Positions 1-9,900 of a stretch of DNA of 64,000 nucleotides are shown in pieces. The stretch's first letter is position 1. The number at the start of each line of letters is the position of its first letter. The stretch is from NCBI RefSeq assembly GCF_002953195.1, contig NZ_CP026377.1, forward strand, positions 682,001-746,000, read 5' to 3'. The notes under the pieces were generated by a model. That model had not been told where the DNA came from, did not search any database, and was given only the letters and a program-made list of their open reading frames with translations. The position numbers and the translations under genes are program-made. This stretch comes from Mixta gaviniae. GTDB taxonomy: Bacteria; Pseudomonadota; Gammaproteobacteria; Enterobacterales; Enterobacteriaceae.

Positions 1-86
1 GAGTGGCGGAGATCGCCAGCCAGCTGGCGCAAAAACGTCAGCAGCGCGAGGACGCGCCCCCGCTTGTTTCCGCAATTCAGGAGTAA
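1..86 (+). CDS. C-terminal tail of an unidentified protein (cut by window start)
   Basis: An open frame runs from the window edge (codons in phase with position 3) to a TAA at 84-86 and gives about 27 residues ending in SAIQE. It stops 3 nt before the ATG of the GH3 gene, so the two are probably one operon. The visible tail is a hydrophilic Gln/Arg/Glu-rich stretch with no recognisable motif. Transporters often precede beta-glucosidase genes, so a sugar transporter is possible, but the sequence does not show it. Confidence 0.6.
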   Translation, partial: VAEIASQLAQKRQQREDAPPLVSAIQE

Positions 87-89
87 CCT

Positions 90-2471
90 ATGACCGCAAT
101 TTATCAGGACCCGCAGCGCCCGGTGGCGGAACGCGTCGCCGATCTGCTGGCGCGCATGACGCCAGAAGAGAAGTTCGCCCAGATGCACGCCTTCTGGCTG
201 ATCCTCTCCGCCGACGGCGACCATCGCGAACGCAGCGATCTTAGCGACAGCTTTTCCGGCGCCGGCCAGCTCAACGATCTGAACGCGCGGCTGCGGCGCG
301 GCGTCGGGCAGATTACGCGGCCGCTGGGCACGCACGTGGTCGATGCGCGCGAAGGCGTCAGGGCGGCCAACCGCCTGCAGAAAACGCTGATGGAAGAGAC
401 GCGGCTCGGTATTCCGGCGCTGTTCCATGAAGAGTGTCTGGTCGGTCTGCTGTGTAAAGAGGCCACGCTGTTTCCATCGCCGCTGAACTACGCCTCCACC
501 TGGGATCCGGCGTTGATCGAACAGGTGGCCGCCGCCATCGGCGAAGAGGCGCGTTCGACCGGCTGCCGCCAGGGGCTGGCGCCGGTGCTGGACGTTTCGC
601 GCGACGTACGCTGGGGGCGCACCGAAGAGACCTTTGGCGAAGATCCCTGGCTGGTCGGGTTGATGGCGACCCATTTCGTGCGCGGGCTACAGGGTGAAAA
701 GCGTGACCTGCTGGCGACGCTGAAGCACTATGTCGGCCACTCCTTCAGCGAAGGGGGACGTAACCATGCGCCGGTGCATCTCGGCTTCTGCGAACTGAAT
801 GACACCTTCCTGCTGCCGTTCGAGATGGCGGTGAAGCTGGCCAACGCCGGCTCCGTAATGCCCGCCTATCACGATATCGATAATCAGCCTTCGCACAGCG
901 ATGCTTTCCTGCTCACCACGCTGCTGCGTGAGCGCTGGGGTTTCGACGGCATTATCGTCGCCGACTACGGCGGCGTCAGCCTGTTGCATCAGCACCACGG
1001 CGTGGCGCGCGACGCGACGGAATCCGCCGCGCTGGCCTTTAACGCCGGGCTGGATATCGAACTGCCGAAAGATGACTGTGCGCAGCATCTGGCGGAGGCG
1101 GTCGATCGCGGGCTGATGACGATGGAGAAAGTGGACGAAATTGTCGCCCGTCTGCTGACAGAAAAATTCCGTCTTGGACTGTTTGAACAACCTTACGCCG
1201 ATGAAAACCGCATCAGCCTGCAAAGCGCGCATGCGCGGCAGCTGGCGCGTGAAACGGCGACGCGCTCGATCACACTGCTGGAGAACAACGGTACGCTGCC
1301 GCTGAAACCGACGCAGCGCGTGGCGGTGATCGGCCCGACGGCGGACGATCCGCTGGCGCTGCTCAGCGGCTACAGCTTTCCGGTGCATCTGATCATCAGC
1401 GATATGCAGGACCAGGCGGCGCAGGTCGCCACGCCGCTGCAGGGGCTGCGCGAAGCGCTGGGCGAGGCGCAGGTCAGCTATGCGCGCGGCTGCCATATTA
1501 TTGAAAAACGCATGGCGGGCGCGCCGGTTTTCCCCGGCGACAGCGCCGGCAAGCCGATGCAGCAGTCGCCGGTTTCGCAGGATACCTCGCTGATCGCCGA
1601 GGCGGTGGCGCTGGCGCAAAACAGCGACGTGGTGGTGGCCTGCGTCGGCGACCTGGCGGGCCTGTTCCAGAGCGGCACGGTAGGCGAGGGTTCGGACACC
1701 GACAGCCTGGCGCTGCCAGGCGTGCAGCAGCAGCTGCTGGCGGCGCTGGTGGCGACCGGTAAGCCGGTAGTGGTAACGCTGACCGGCGGACGGCCCTATC
1801 ATCTCGGCGGGCTGGAGGATCGCGTGGCGGCGCTGCTGGTCGCCTGGGCGCCGGGGCAGGAGGGCGGTCACGCGTTGGCCGACGTGCTGACCGGCCGCGC
1901 TGAGCCTGCCGGCAGGCTGGTACTGTCGGTGCCGAAAAGCGCCGGCGCGATGCCCTACTACTACAACCACAAGCTGAAAAGCGGCGGCACGCCGTTCGCC
2001 TTTCATTTCGGCGCGCGCTATCCGTTCGGTTACGGTAAAACCTGGACGACCTTCGCCTACGGCCCGCTGAGCCTGGCACAGACGCAGACGCCGGTAGCGC
2101 AGGGCACCATCGAAGCGACGCTGACCCTCACCAACAGCGGCCAGCGCGCAGGCAGCGAGGTGGTGCAGCTTTATGTACGCGACAGGGTCGCCTCAATGGT
2201 CAGGCCGGTACAGGAGCTGAAAGCTTTCCAGCGCGTCAGCCTGGCGCCAGGCGAAACGGCGCGGCTGACCTTTTTCCTGCCAACCGACATGCTTAACTTC
2301 ACCAGCCGTGAAGGGGAGCGCATCGTCGAGCCGGGCGAGTTTGAGCTGCAGGTGGGCGCTTCCAGCGGCGATATCCGTCAGCGGGCGGTGGTTGAGCTAA
2401 CCGGCGAGACGCGGCAGCTGCCCTCGCAGTGGCGGATGCTCAGCCATTGTGAAGTCGCGCACGGCCAATAG
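90..2471 (+). CDS. Glycoside hydrolase family 3 beta-glucosidase/beta-xylosidase
   Basis: This 793-residue enzyme has the full GH3 layout: an N-terminal TIM-barrel domain (about 30-370), an alpha/beta sandwich domain (about 390-620) and a C-terminal fibronectin III-like domain (about 680-770, with the VVQLYVRD and ELKAF signatures). The nucleophile is expected at Asp292 in the motif GIIVADYGG, and KHYVGH is the conserved substrate-binding segment. The family removes terminal beta-linked sugars from oligosaccharides or plant glycosides. There is no signal peptide, so it is probably cytoplasmic and acts on imported substrates, unlike the periplasmic BglX of Escherichia coli. It starts 3 nt after the preceding stop, behind a CAGGAG ribosome site, and is followed by a strong terminator. 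The exact sugar specificity cannot be read from the sequence. Confidence 0.93.
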   Translation: MTAIYQDPQRPVAERVADLLARMTPEEKFAQMHAFWLILSADGDHRERSDLSDSFSGAGQLNDLNARLRRGVGQITRPLGTHVVDAREGVRAANRLQKTLMEETRLGIPALFHEECLVGLLCKEATLFPSPLNYASTWDPALIEQVAAAIGEEARSTGCRQGLAPVLDVSRDVRWGRTEETFGEDPWLVGLMATHFVRGLQGEKRDLLATLKHYVGHSFSEGGRNHAPVHLGFCELNDTFLLPFEMAVKLANAGSVMPAYHDIDNQPSHSDAFLLTTLLRERWGFDGIIVADYGGVSLLHQHHGVARDATESAALAFNAGLDIELPKDDCAQHLAEAVDRGLMTMEKVDEIVARLLTEKFRLGLFEQPYADENRISLQSAHARQLARETATRSITLLENNGTLPLKPTQRVAVIGPTADDPLALLSGYSFPVHLIISDMQDQAAQVATPLQGLREALGEAQVSYARGCHIIEKRMAGAPVFPGDSAGKPMQQSPVSQDTSLIAEAVALAQNSDVVVACVGDLAGLFQSGTVGEGSDTDSLALPGVQQQLLAALVATGKPVVVTLTGGRPYHLGGLEDRVAALLVAWAPGQEGGHALADVLTGRAEPAGRLVLSVPKSAGAMPYYYNHKLKSGGTPFAFHFGARYPFGYGKTWTTFAYGPLSLAQTQTPVAQGTIEATLTLTNSGQRAGSEVVQLYVRDRVASMVRPVQELKAFQRVSLAPGETARLTFFLPTDMLNFTSREGERIVEPGEFELQVGASSGDIRQRAVVELTGETRQLPSQWRMLSHCEVAHGQ

Positions 2472-2502
2472 CCGCAGAGAGGAGAGAGCGTAATATATGA
2501 AT

Positions 2503-2530
2503 AAAGGCCGCCGCTGCGGCCTTTTTTTTA
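2503..2530 (+). terminator. Rho-independent terminator after the GH3 gene
   Basis: A GC-rich stem (AAAGGCCGC / GCGGCCTTT) with a short loop is followed by a run of T. It lies 31 nt after the GH3 stop codon and closes that operon. Confidence 0.9.
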
Positions 2531-2998
2531 TCGGCGACGACAGATAAAGCCACCGCAGCCGATAATGCTTACGATATGTTATCGCCGATCAGCGCTATTT
2601 TTTACGGCGCTTGTTTACCGGGACCCATAAATTCTGGACAAGCGTCAGGCCGGCGATAATAATAGGCGCGCTTTAAAATCGATAAGGTTTTCTGCAGCTA
2701 ACCGGCTGAATCAGCAGGGGTCTCTTACATAAAGCATGCCTGCCTTTTGCCGGATTTCCTGTTACGTAAGTCAGTAAATAATAATATTGTTCTGATAATT
2801 TGGCTTACTCACGTCAATCATATCGAGGTCCTTTTTTTTATTCAGCCGACGATGGCGGTACAGCCCTGTGTAACCGCGCCGGATAATGGACCGATATTCG
2901 CTGAAAAATTTACGCGTTATATAAAAAAACCTAGCTGCATTGCTTGCTGTTAAACGGCAATTTTACTTTCAGGCATGGACAAGGACTAAGGAGAGAAC
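2531..2998. other. Intergenic region of about 470 bp, A+T-rich toward its 3' half
   Basis: No convincing gene is seen. A 68-codon frame at 2747-2953 has no ribosome site and no recognisable protein. The second half is clearly richer in A+T than the flanking genes and must hold the promoter of the envelope operon. A good AAGGAGAG ribosome site sits just before the GTG at 2999. No clear operator or riboswitch was recognised. Confidence 0.5.
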
Positions 2999-4465
2999 GT
3001 GAAACGCCATCATCTCAGGAAAGTGGGCTCGCTGACGGCGGTCGTTATGCTGACCTCCAGCTGCGCCAGTCTGCATCAGGCTGGACAAAATTACGGCACG
3101 GCCATCGGCTGTATTGGCGGCGCGGCGCTGGGTGGGGGATTAACCTATCTCGCCACCAAGAATGCCACTAAAGCCGTGGCGGGCGGCCTGGTCGGCGGCA
3201 TTGTGGGCTGTATGGCCGGCAACGTCTGGCAAAGCCGCGAAAAAGCGCTTGCTCAGATCGCGGCGGAAGAACATATCGTGATTAACAGCCAGCCGCTGCG
3301 GGCGCAGGAAAAAAGCGGCGCGGAAACCGTTGGCCTGGTGGCGCAGGTCGAAGATAACGGCATGTTCGATACCAACAGCGCGCAGCTTTCCGCCAGCGGC
3401 CTGCGTCAGGTCAGGAAGATCGCCGCCGTCATGAAAGAGGGCGATCAAAACGGGGTGGTATTGATTGTCGGTCACACCGACGCCACCGGCAGCGCCAGCT
3501 GGAACCAGAAGCTGTCGGAACAGCGCGCGCAGAGCGTAGGCCGCGTGCTGCAGCAGGCGGGCCTTAATCCGCAGAAGCTCTACTTTCAGGGCGCAGGCTC
3601 CTCACGTCCGCTGGCTGACAACGCCACCTTTGACGGGCGCGCGGCCAACCGCCGCGTCGAGATTGTCGGCCTGGCTAACGAGGCGCTGCTGCGTCAGCGG
3701 GTAGCGCAGGAAGGCAATAACCTGGCTTATTTACGCTATGGCACGCAGGCTGCCAGCACGCAGCGGGCGAAAACCGCCGCCGCTCCCGTCGCAAAACGTC
3801 GCCCGGCAGAGAGCAGCAGCCAACAAGCGCCTGCCGTCGCTCCGGCGACAGAGGCGAAACAGACCGCCGCCGCACCGCAGCAGGGTAAAAACTGGGTCGA
3901 TTTCGGCGGGCAGGCGGTCAGCGGTGCCACGCTGCCGCTGGCGGCCAACCTGAAGCCGCGCAGCAGCGGGTTCTCTTTGATCTCGCAGGCAAACGCCAGC
4001 AGCGTAACCGGAAGCTGCCTCACCGACAGCGCGCGCGTCACCGGCGCCGCGAAAAATCTCGCCAGCGGAAAAGCAATCGACGACCATCAGACGCTGGACT
4101 ATTTCAACGGCATGAATGGCCGCGCCTGGGCCGGGCTGGTGAATAACCATCTGGTGACCCTCTCGCCGGTTAAGGTGCTTAAAAATAACGCCACCGTAGC
4201 GGCCAATCCCAGCGTCTATATCACCCGCAATTACCAAAACAGCGGCAACCGTAAGGCGGATGCGCCGATCGCCGCCGTCGCCAACGCCTGGGAAGGGGAA
4301 GAGAGCATCCTCTACCGCGTCTATCTGCCGGCAGATAAAGCGGCGCCGCTCTCCTGTATCGATCTGCTGGTGCCTAAAAATGCCGCGAAAGCGCAGCAGG
4401 GCCAGCTTTTTTATACCAGTCACAGCAATGCCTGGGTGGCGAACTACAGCCCGACCCGCAGCTAA
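2999..4465 (+). CDS. OmpA-domain lipoprotein with glycine-zipper segment
   Basis: This 488-residue protein starts at GTG behind AAGGAGAG. It has a basic N-terminus, a hydrophobic stretch and a lipobox (LTSSC, Cys at about residue 21). The residue after the Cys is Ala, so sorting to the outer membrane is expected. A glycine-zipper region (about 33-77) comes next, then an OmpA/MotB-type peptidoglycan-binding domain (about 118-225) with the ligand-binding signature GHTDATGS...NQKLSEQRA. A low-complexity Ala/Gln/Lys linker (about 255-300) leads to a C-terminal region of about 190 residues that I do not recognise. It is the first gene of a three-gene operon, with 15 nt to the next start. OmpA-like partners anchor ZorB, MotB and TolQR-type machines to peptidoglycan. 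Here the lipid anchor makes it different from ZorB, which has a transmembrane helix. Function unknown. Confidence 0.8.
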   Translation: MKRHHLRKVGSLTAVVMLTSSCASLHQAGQNYGTAIGCIGGAALGGGLTYLATKNATKAVAGGLVGGIVGCMAGNVWQSREKALAQIAAEEHIVINSQPLRAQEKSGAETVGLVAQVEDNGMFDTNSAQLSASGLRQVRKIAAVMKEGDQNGVVLIVGHTDATGSASWNQKLSEQRAQSVGRVLQQAGLNPQKLYFQGAGSSRPLADNATFDGRAANRRVEIVGLANEALLRQRVAQEGNNLAYLRYGTQAASTQRAKTAAAPVAKRRPAESSSQQAPAVAPATEAKQTAAAPQQGKNWVDFGGQAVSGATLPLAANLKPRSSGFSLISQANASSVTGSCLTDSARVTGAAKNLASGKAIDDHQTLDYFNGMNGRAWAGLVNNHLVTLSPVKVLKNNATVAANPSVYITRNYQNSGNRKADAPIAAVANAWEGEESILYRVYLPADKAAPLSCIDLLVPKNAAKAQQGQLFYTSHSNAWVANYSPTRS

Positions 4466-4480
4466 TCAAGGAAACAGAGA

Positions 4481-6064
4481 ATGGAACTTTTCCAAAGCAT
4501 CGCCGAGGCGATCTCCCTTTACCGCTATATTTTCTGGCCGCTCCTGGCGCTGATCGTATTAGTGGTGGTGTTTATTCGCTGGTGGAAGCAGGTCAGCTAC
4601 TTCTTTCTTAACGTCGCCAGCAGTTTTCCGCTTATCGGCCTGATTGCGCGGCTTTCCCGCAGCAACGAGCCGCGCCGTACCGAAACGGACGGAAAAGCCT
4701 GGTATCCGGCGGAAAAACTGCTGTGCGCGAAGTACTGGCGCTACTATGACTCCTTTAACCACAGCGCCGATTTCTATCAGCGCTGCGTCAATTATCTGAA
4801 CAAAGTGGATGAGCGCGGGCGCAAGCCGACCGGGCCGCTGCTCTGGTTCTGCAGCGTGGCGTTAGTGTTGCTGGAAGCCTTTATTTTCGCGCTGGTGCTG
4901 TCGCCTTTCATCGCCAATAACATCTCCGCTAACCAGGCGGAATTCTCCGCCATTGTTATCTCGATCCTTATCGGCGTGGTGCTGGTGCCGGCAACCCATT
5001 TAATGGGCGCGGAACTGCATAAAAACACCCTGCTGAAGAAGATCCGTTACTGGTATAACGATGCGCGTCACGCGGGTAACGCGAAAGGCTTATCCAAAGC
5101 GAACAACGTCTCGCTTGAAGAGAGCAAAGTGGATGACGATGAGCCTAATTACATTCAGATGCGTAACCGCGTTAACACCAACGTTGAGGCGAAACCGCAA
5201 TACTGGGCGACGGCCATCGCGCTGGCGCTGATCCTGTTTTTCGCGGTGGGCGCCTATTTTGTCCGTGCCGCCACCATTGATGCCATCGATACGCAGGCGG
5301 TCAACGGTTCGCCTTTCAGCCAGATGAGCGATACGCAAAGCTCGCCGTTTGAGCTGCCTGCCGAAGCGGCAGCGGATAATGCGAAGGCGGACAGCCAGGC
5401 GGCGGCGGAGATCAACCATAACCGCGTGTTCGCCTCAAAGCTGACGTTTATCATTCTTTCCGTCATCTTCGTCGGCGTCCAGCTGATCGGTATCCTTATC
5501 GGCCTGTACCGCTCTTTTGCCGGGATTGAATCGAAGACGGCGGCGAAATATGTCGGTAACTTCAGCGGTTCGGAAGCGTTTACCGCCTGGCATAGCGCAC
5601 ACCGCGATCGCGTCGAGCGCGACGCCCAGGAGAAGCTGAGCGCCCTGCAAAACCGTATGCTGATGAAGCGTACCAGCAGCCAGAGCCAGCAGCTGAATGA
5701 ACTGCTGACCTTCAACGACTACGTGAACTGGAAAATGCGCGACAAGCGCGATAACGCGCGCGTGGCGGATGAACACCGCCAGCAAGCGTTGCCGCAGGCG
5801 CAGGCTGCTGCGGTTGCGCAGCCGGCGCCTGCCGCTGCGGAGCCGGTGATGCCGCCGCCAGTCGCCGCGACGCGTCAGGCCGCAGAGCCGCAGGCGCCGC
5901 AGAACGAAAAAGAGCGTCTTGATGCGCTGGGCGAGTTAACCGGCCTGGATGAAGAGGAGCTGGCGCTGATTGCTGAAGATCAGGGGCTGCCGCTGGAGGC
6001 GCTGTTAAAGCGCCAGCGCGTGCAGCAGCTGCTGAATAAAACCCGGGCGAAGGGGGAAGCATGA
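4481..6064 (+). CDS. Polytopic inner-membrane protein with long cytoplasmic tail, function unknown
   Basis: This 527-residue protein has about five predicted membrane segments (near residues 16-38, 117-142, 152-174, 243-264 and 322-345). Between them are polar stretches rich in charged residues. From about residue 360 to the end comes a tail that looks helical or coiled-coil and then Ala/Pro/Gln-rich, ending in a short acidic-basic helical module. The overall plan (membrane base plus long tail, beside a peptidoglycan-binding partner) recalls MotA/TolQ/ZorA units, but I see no clear MotA/TolQ/ExbB signature, so this is analogy and not homology. The ribosome site is AAGGAAACAGAG. The stop overlaps the next start by 4 nt, which indicates translational coupling with the vWA-like gene. 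Function unknown. Confidence 0.75.
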   Translation: MELFQSIAEAISLYRYIFWPLLALIVLVVVFIRWWKQVSYFFLNVASSFPLIGLIARLSRSNEPRRTETDGKAWYPAEKLLCAKYWRYYDSFNHSADFYQRCVNYLNKVDERGRKPTGPLLWFCSVALVLLEAFIFALVLSPFIANNISANQAEFSAIVISILIGVVLVPATHLMGAELHKNTLLKKIRYWYNDARHAGNAKGLSKANNVSLEESKVDDDEPNYIQMRNRVNTNVEAKPQYWATAIALALILFFAVGAYFVRAATIDAIDTQAVNGSPFSQMSDTQSSPFELPAEAAADNAKADSQAAAEINHNRVFASKLTFIILSVIFVGVQLIGILIGLYRSFAGIESKTAAKYVGNFSGSEAFTAWHSAHRDRVERDAQEKLSALQNRMLMKRTSSQSQQLNELLTFNDYVNWKMRDKRDNARVADEHRQQALPQAQAAAVAQPAPAAAEPVMPPPVAATRQAAEPQAPQNEKERLDALGELTGLDEEELALIAEDQGLPLEALLKRQRVQQLLNKTRAKGEA

Positions 6065-6891
6065 GGAAGTGGCTGGCGCTGATTTTTCTGGGGATGACGT
6101 GCGTCGCTCAGGCGGCTGAACGCAATGATATCCCCAGCTGTTATCACTTTCTCAAAGTAGACGACGCGCGCCCGGCTGACAGCGGGCGCGAGCTGGTCAT
6201 CGTGATCGATCAAACCGTTAAGGTGCCTCTTTCGCTGAAAGAGTCAGTCTGGCAGCACGTACTTCGTTACGTACAGCCAGGCGATCGCGTGGTGCTGTAT
6301 CAGTTCTCCGCGCTGCTGCAGGATAACTACCTGAAGCGGGCCTATGACGGCAGGCTGGAAGCGCCGTTTACCGACCAGAAAGCGCGCAACAGCATGGGGA
6401 TGGAGAGCCTGAAGAAGCTGGACAGCTGTCTGGTGCAGCAGAAACATTACTTCAGCCAGGGCATCGGCAAGGTAATGGCCGCCAGCTTTGCCGCCGAAGG
6501 CGACAGCGTCGCCAAAAGCGAGATTTTCGGCAGCCTGAAGCGTATTGCCGCCGATTTGAAAGGCGATCCGGCCACGGAAAAATCGCTGCTGCTGGTCTCC
6601 GATATGCTGGAAAACAGCGACTTTGTCAGCTTTTACAGCAACAACCGCATCCGCGCGATTGTGCCCGACGAGGAGATGGCGAAGGTGACCAAACAGGCGC
6701 TGATCGCCGATTTTGACGGCGCGCGGGTTTATGTGGCGGGTGCCGGTCTTATCGATACCGCAGCGAAAAACAATTACCGCTCCGGCAAGGTGATGCAGCA
6801 GCTTGAAACCTTCTGGCAGCGCTATTTTGAGGCCTCTCACGCCGAACTGGTCAGCTTCGGCGCGCCGGAATTAACGGTAGAGATAAAGTAA
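6061..6891 (+). CDS. Exported vWA-like protein
   Basis: This 276-residue protein begins with a cleavable signal peptide (MRKWLALIFLGMTCVAQAAE, cleavage near residue 19). A Rossmann-like fold follows, with a strand ending in LVIVIDQT and a later strand LLLVSDMLENS, the two places where von Willebrand A domains carry metal-site residues. The first motif is degenerate against DxSxS (D-Q-T-V-K), so metal binding is uncertain. The product should sit in the periplasm between the lipoprotein and the membrane protein of the same operon. ATG overlaps the previous stop. The gene ends 82 nt before the end of the convergent helicase gene. vWA proteins mediate assembly or sensing of complexes, but the partner and signal here are unknown. 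Confidence 0.7.
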   Translation: MRKWLALIFLGMTCVAQAAERNDIPSCYHFLKVDDARPADSGRELVIVIDQTVKVPLSLKESVWQHVLRYVQPGDRVVLYQFSALLQDNYLKRAYDGRLEAPFTDQKARNSMGMESLKKLDSCLVQQKHYFSQGIGKVMAASFAAEGDSVAKSEIFGSLKRIAADLKGDPATEKSLLLVSDMLENSDFVSFYSNNRIRAIVPDEEMAKVTKQALIADFDGARVYVAGAGLIDTAAKNNYRSGKVMQQLETFWQRYFEASHAELVSFGAPELTVEIK

Positions 6892-6911
6892 GCCGGCACG
6901 TTTTATCTTCT

Positions 6912-6944
6912 CTGCAGCGTCTCCCCGGGCGGAAGGCGCTGCAG
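6912..6944. terminator. Inverted repeat between convergent genes, possible bidirectional terminator
   Basis: CTGCAGCG and CGCTGCAG pair perfectly around a 17-nt loop in the gap between the vWA-like gene and the convergent helicase gene. There is no good T run on either side, so it may work as a Rho-assisted or weak terminator. Confidence 0.4.
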
Positions 6945-6973
6945 ACCGTCACGGAAACCCGGACGGCAAAGCT

Positions 6974-9900
6974 TTACGCCATCTCAGCAGCAAATTCGCT
7001 GCGAATACGCGCCTGTAATGAGGCCAGCTGGATACGTATCTCCTCTTTCAGATCGCCGCTGTAAAGCAGCGATGTTTCAAAGTTTTTATACTCCCCCTGA
7101 CGTTGCGCGCTTGCCCAGTTATAAGAGCCGATACAGATAAAATTATGATCCGCCATCAGCAGCTTGCTGTGTACTTTATTCACCACATGCACGGCGATGC
7201 CATGCGCTGCCAGCGCCGTACAGCAGGCGTTAAACTGCACGCTTTTCTCTTCGTCATAGCGATTATTGGTGAAGGTATTGAAGCGATAGTCGGTATAGAG
7301 TTCAACCGCGATCTCCCGCCCGGCGGCCTGCTGCATCGCGCTCAGCAGCCCGCTCTCCCTGAGCCGGGAAAGCGAGACCCAGGGCGAAACAATCACTACC
7401 CGCTGCTGCGCCAGCTGCAGGATCCCGGTCAGGCAGGCGTCGTGCGCTTCCGCGTCGTTAATCACCCGCGGCTCGCGACAGCTCAGCAGCAGATCGGGGC
7501 GTGCGCCGACGGAAAAAATCAGTTCGCTGTCGGCACGCCTGGCGAGGTACTCGCCGAGCAAATGCCGGGGTGTGCCGCGCGGTGCGGCGTCAATCGCCTC
7601 CATATCGCCAAATACCAGGAAGCTCTCTTTGGCGCGTGAAACGGCGACATTCAGCATCGAATTGTCTTTATCGATAAATTTGCCGTTGCTGTGGCGCGAA
7701 TACACCGCTGAGAACAGCACAATTTTGCGTTCCGCGCCCTGCAGCGCATGCACCGTTCCGATTGTCATTTTGCCTTCGGTGCGTCCGACCTCGATGCCGC
7801 GCTGTTTGCACGCCTCGGCGATCAGCTGTTCCTGCGCCTTGAATGGCGTAACGACGCCGACAATATCCTCCAGCTTCGCCTTGTAAAAGGTCTCCAGCTC
7901 GTGGCGCTTCGCCGCCAGCCATTCAGCGATGGTATTCGCCTCCAGGCGGTTAATGCGGCTGCCGGCTGGTGGCGATTCCGCCAGGCCATCTATATGCAGA
8001 TAGCCTAACGCCGGGAAGGGCGGCGGCGTCTTTGCGTCGGCGGCGCTGCCGCGCTTAGGCTCCAGCAGGCCGTGATAGCAGAGGGCGTTACAGAAGGAGA
8101 TGATCTCGTCGTAGCAGCGGCGGTGTTCCCGCAGGAATATGCCCGCTTCCGCGCCCGGCAGATAGTGGTAACGGCTGGCCTGCTGGGCAATGCGCATCAC
8201 TGAGCCGCTGACCACGGAGCGACCCTGTTGGCACAGTTCGTCGTAATCGGCGGCATTGGCCAACAGCTGATGCTGCATCAGATTGCCGATATCCATCGCC
8301 GGCAGCTGATTGCTGACGGGCTGGATCTGATGCACATCGCCGATAATGAGCGCACGTTTGGCCAGCGCAAAAGAGGCGGCGGCCACGTCCGGCGCCACCT
8401 GTCCCGCCTCATCCACGATCAGCAGGTCAATCTCATTAATCAGGTATTCATTATTAAACACGCCTTCGCTTTCAAAGACCTTATAGGTCATATGGCCGGG
8501 CAGCGAGTAGAGCGTGGACACGATGCAGGGGGTCAGGCTCATACGGCGCGCCCAGCGCGCGCGCACCGCTTTCAGCCCCTGTGCATCGTTGCCGTTGCGG
8601 TTTTTAATCAGCATATCGCGGTCGTGTTGCCGATAATCCAGCAGCCAGCGCGCTTCCCAGTAATGCACCGCCAGCTGAAACAGACGAAAGCGTACAGAGC
8701 GATCCAGCGCGCGGTCGATCTCCTCCAGGGAGGGGGCCTCCGCCGTGTTGCTGAAGGGCGCGCAGAGCTGCAGCCATGCCGCTTTTGACTGCTGGTACTG
8801 CTCCTGCAGCTCGTGCGCCTGTGCTATCTGCCGTTGCAGATCCCCGACCGCCTCTCGCTGCTGCGTCAGCCAGCTTTCCAGCGCAGGCTCCAGCTGTTCG
8901 GCGTCGCAGCGCTCAACCAGCGAACGCGCCAGCGGAGAAAAATCATTTTTAATTAACTGCTTACGGTTGGCCCTGCGTTTACTGGCAACCGCCGGCACAA
9001 CGTTCAGCAGCGTCAGCAGCAGCGACTCATCCGCGCAGAACGTCAGCCAGGCCGCCAGGCTCTTCTCAACCCCGGCGATATCTTCGCGCAGGTGCAGCAG
9101 CCCGGCCTGTAGGGCCGCCTGCGTCTTTACCGGATCGGCCTGTTGGTACCTGATCCGCACCTGTTCAAACTGTTGCCAGCTCACCTCAAGCTCCGCCATC
9201 AGCTGATAGCCCGCGTTGATATCGTTCCAGATCCGCTGTTTTACCGCCTGCACCCTGTCCAGGCTCTTATCCTGCAACGCTGTTTGCGCCCGATTCAGAA
9301 AGGCGCTTTCCGCACGGTCGATATAATCTTCATTTTCCAGGCACTTATAGAAAGAGGGGGTGTGGTAATGTTTGGCCGCCTCGTTTTCCAGGCTGCCTGC
9401 CGGGAAATAGCCGCCGTAGCTTTTCACCTCCGGCAGCCAGCGCCCGCTTAGCGGATCGTCATTCTCTTCAAAGTCTTTGCCAAAGGCCTCAATAATATTG
9501 GTGACTGCCTGATTATTGGTGGAGGCGGCGATAATCAGCGGCGGCTGGCTCTCTTTCCAGGCGGCCTCCACCCATAGCGAGGCGACAACGGAGAGGACAA
9601 ACGTCGTTTTGCCGGTGCCGGGCGGGCCGTTAACCGCAAGGATCTCGCCGGGCTGCATAGCCATCACCTGTGCCAGCGCATCACGCTGGGCGGCGGCAAG
9701 CGAAAAGCGTGAGCCGGAATGGCCCGCGCGGGCGACCAGCTGCGAGAGCGCAGAGGTGCAGGGCAGATGCTTCGCGTTGTTTTCCAGCGCGAAGCTTTGC
9801 GCCAGCGGCAGCGCGTCTTCGCAATCCGCCAGCCAGTCGTAGAGTTTTAAAATCTGGTAGCTGCCGCTAACGCTATCCTCCGCCTTTTTGAGATAGCCGC

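Noticed and set aside
687..2006. 439-codon antisense frame inside the GH3 gene
   Set aside because: A shadow of a GH3 enzyme whose domains and active site are intact; composition is typical of reversed GC-rich codons.
2747..2953. 68-codon open frame in the intergenic region before the OmpA-domain gene
   Set aside because: No ribosome site, no recognisable protein, and it lies in the expected promoter region.
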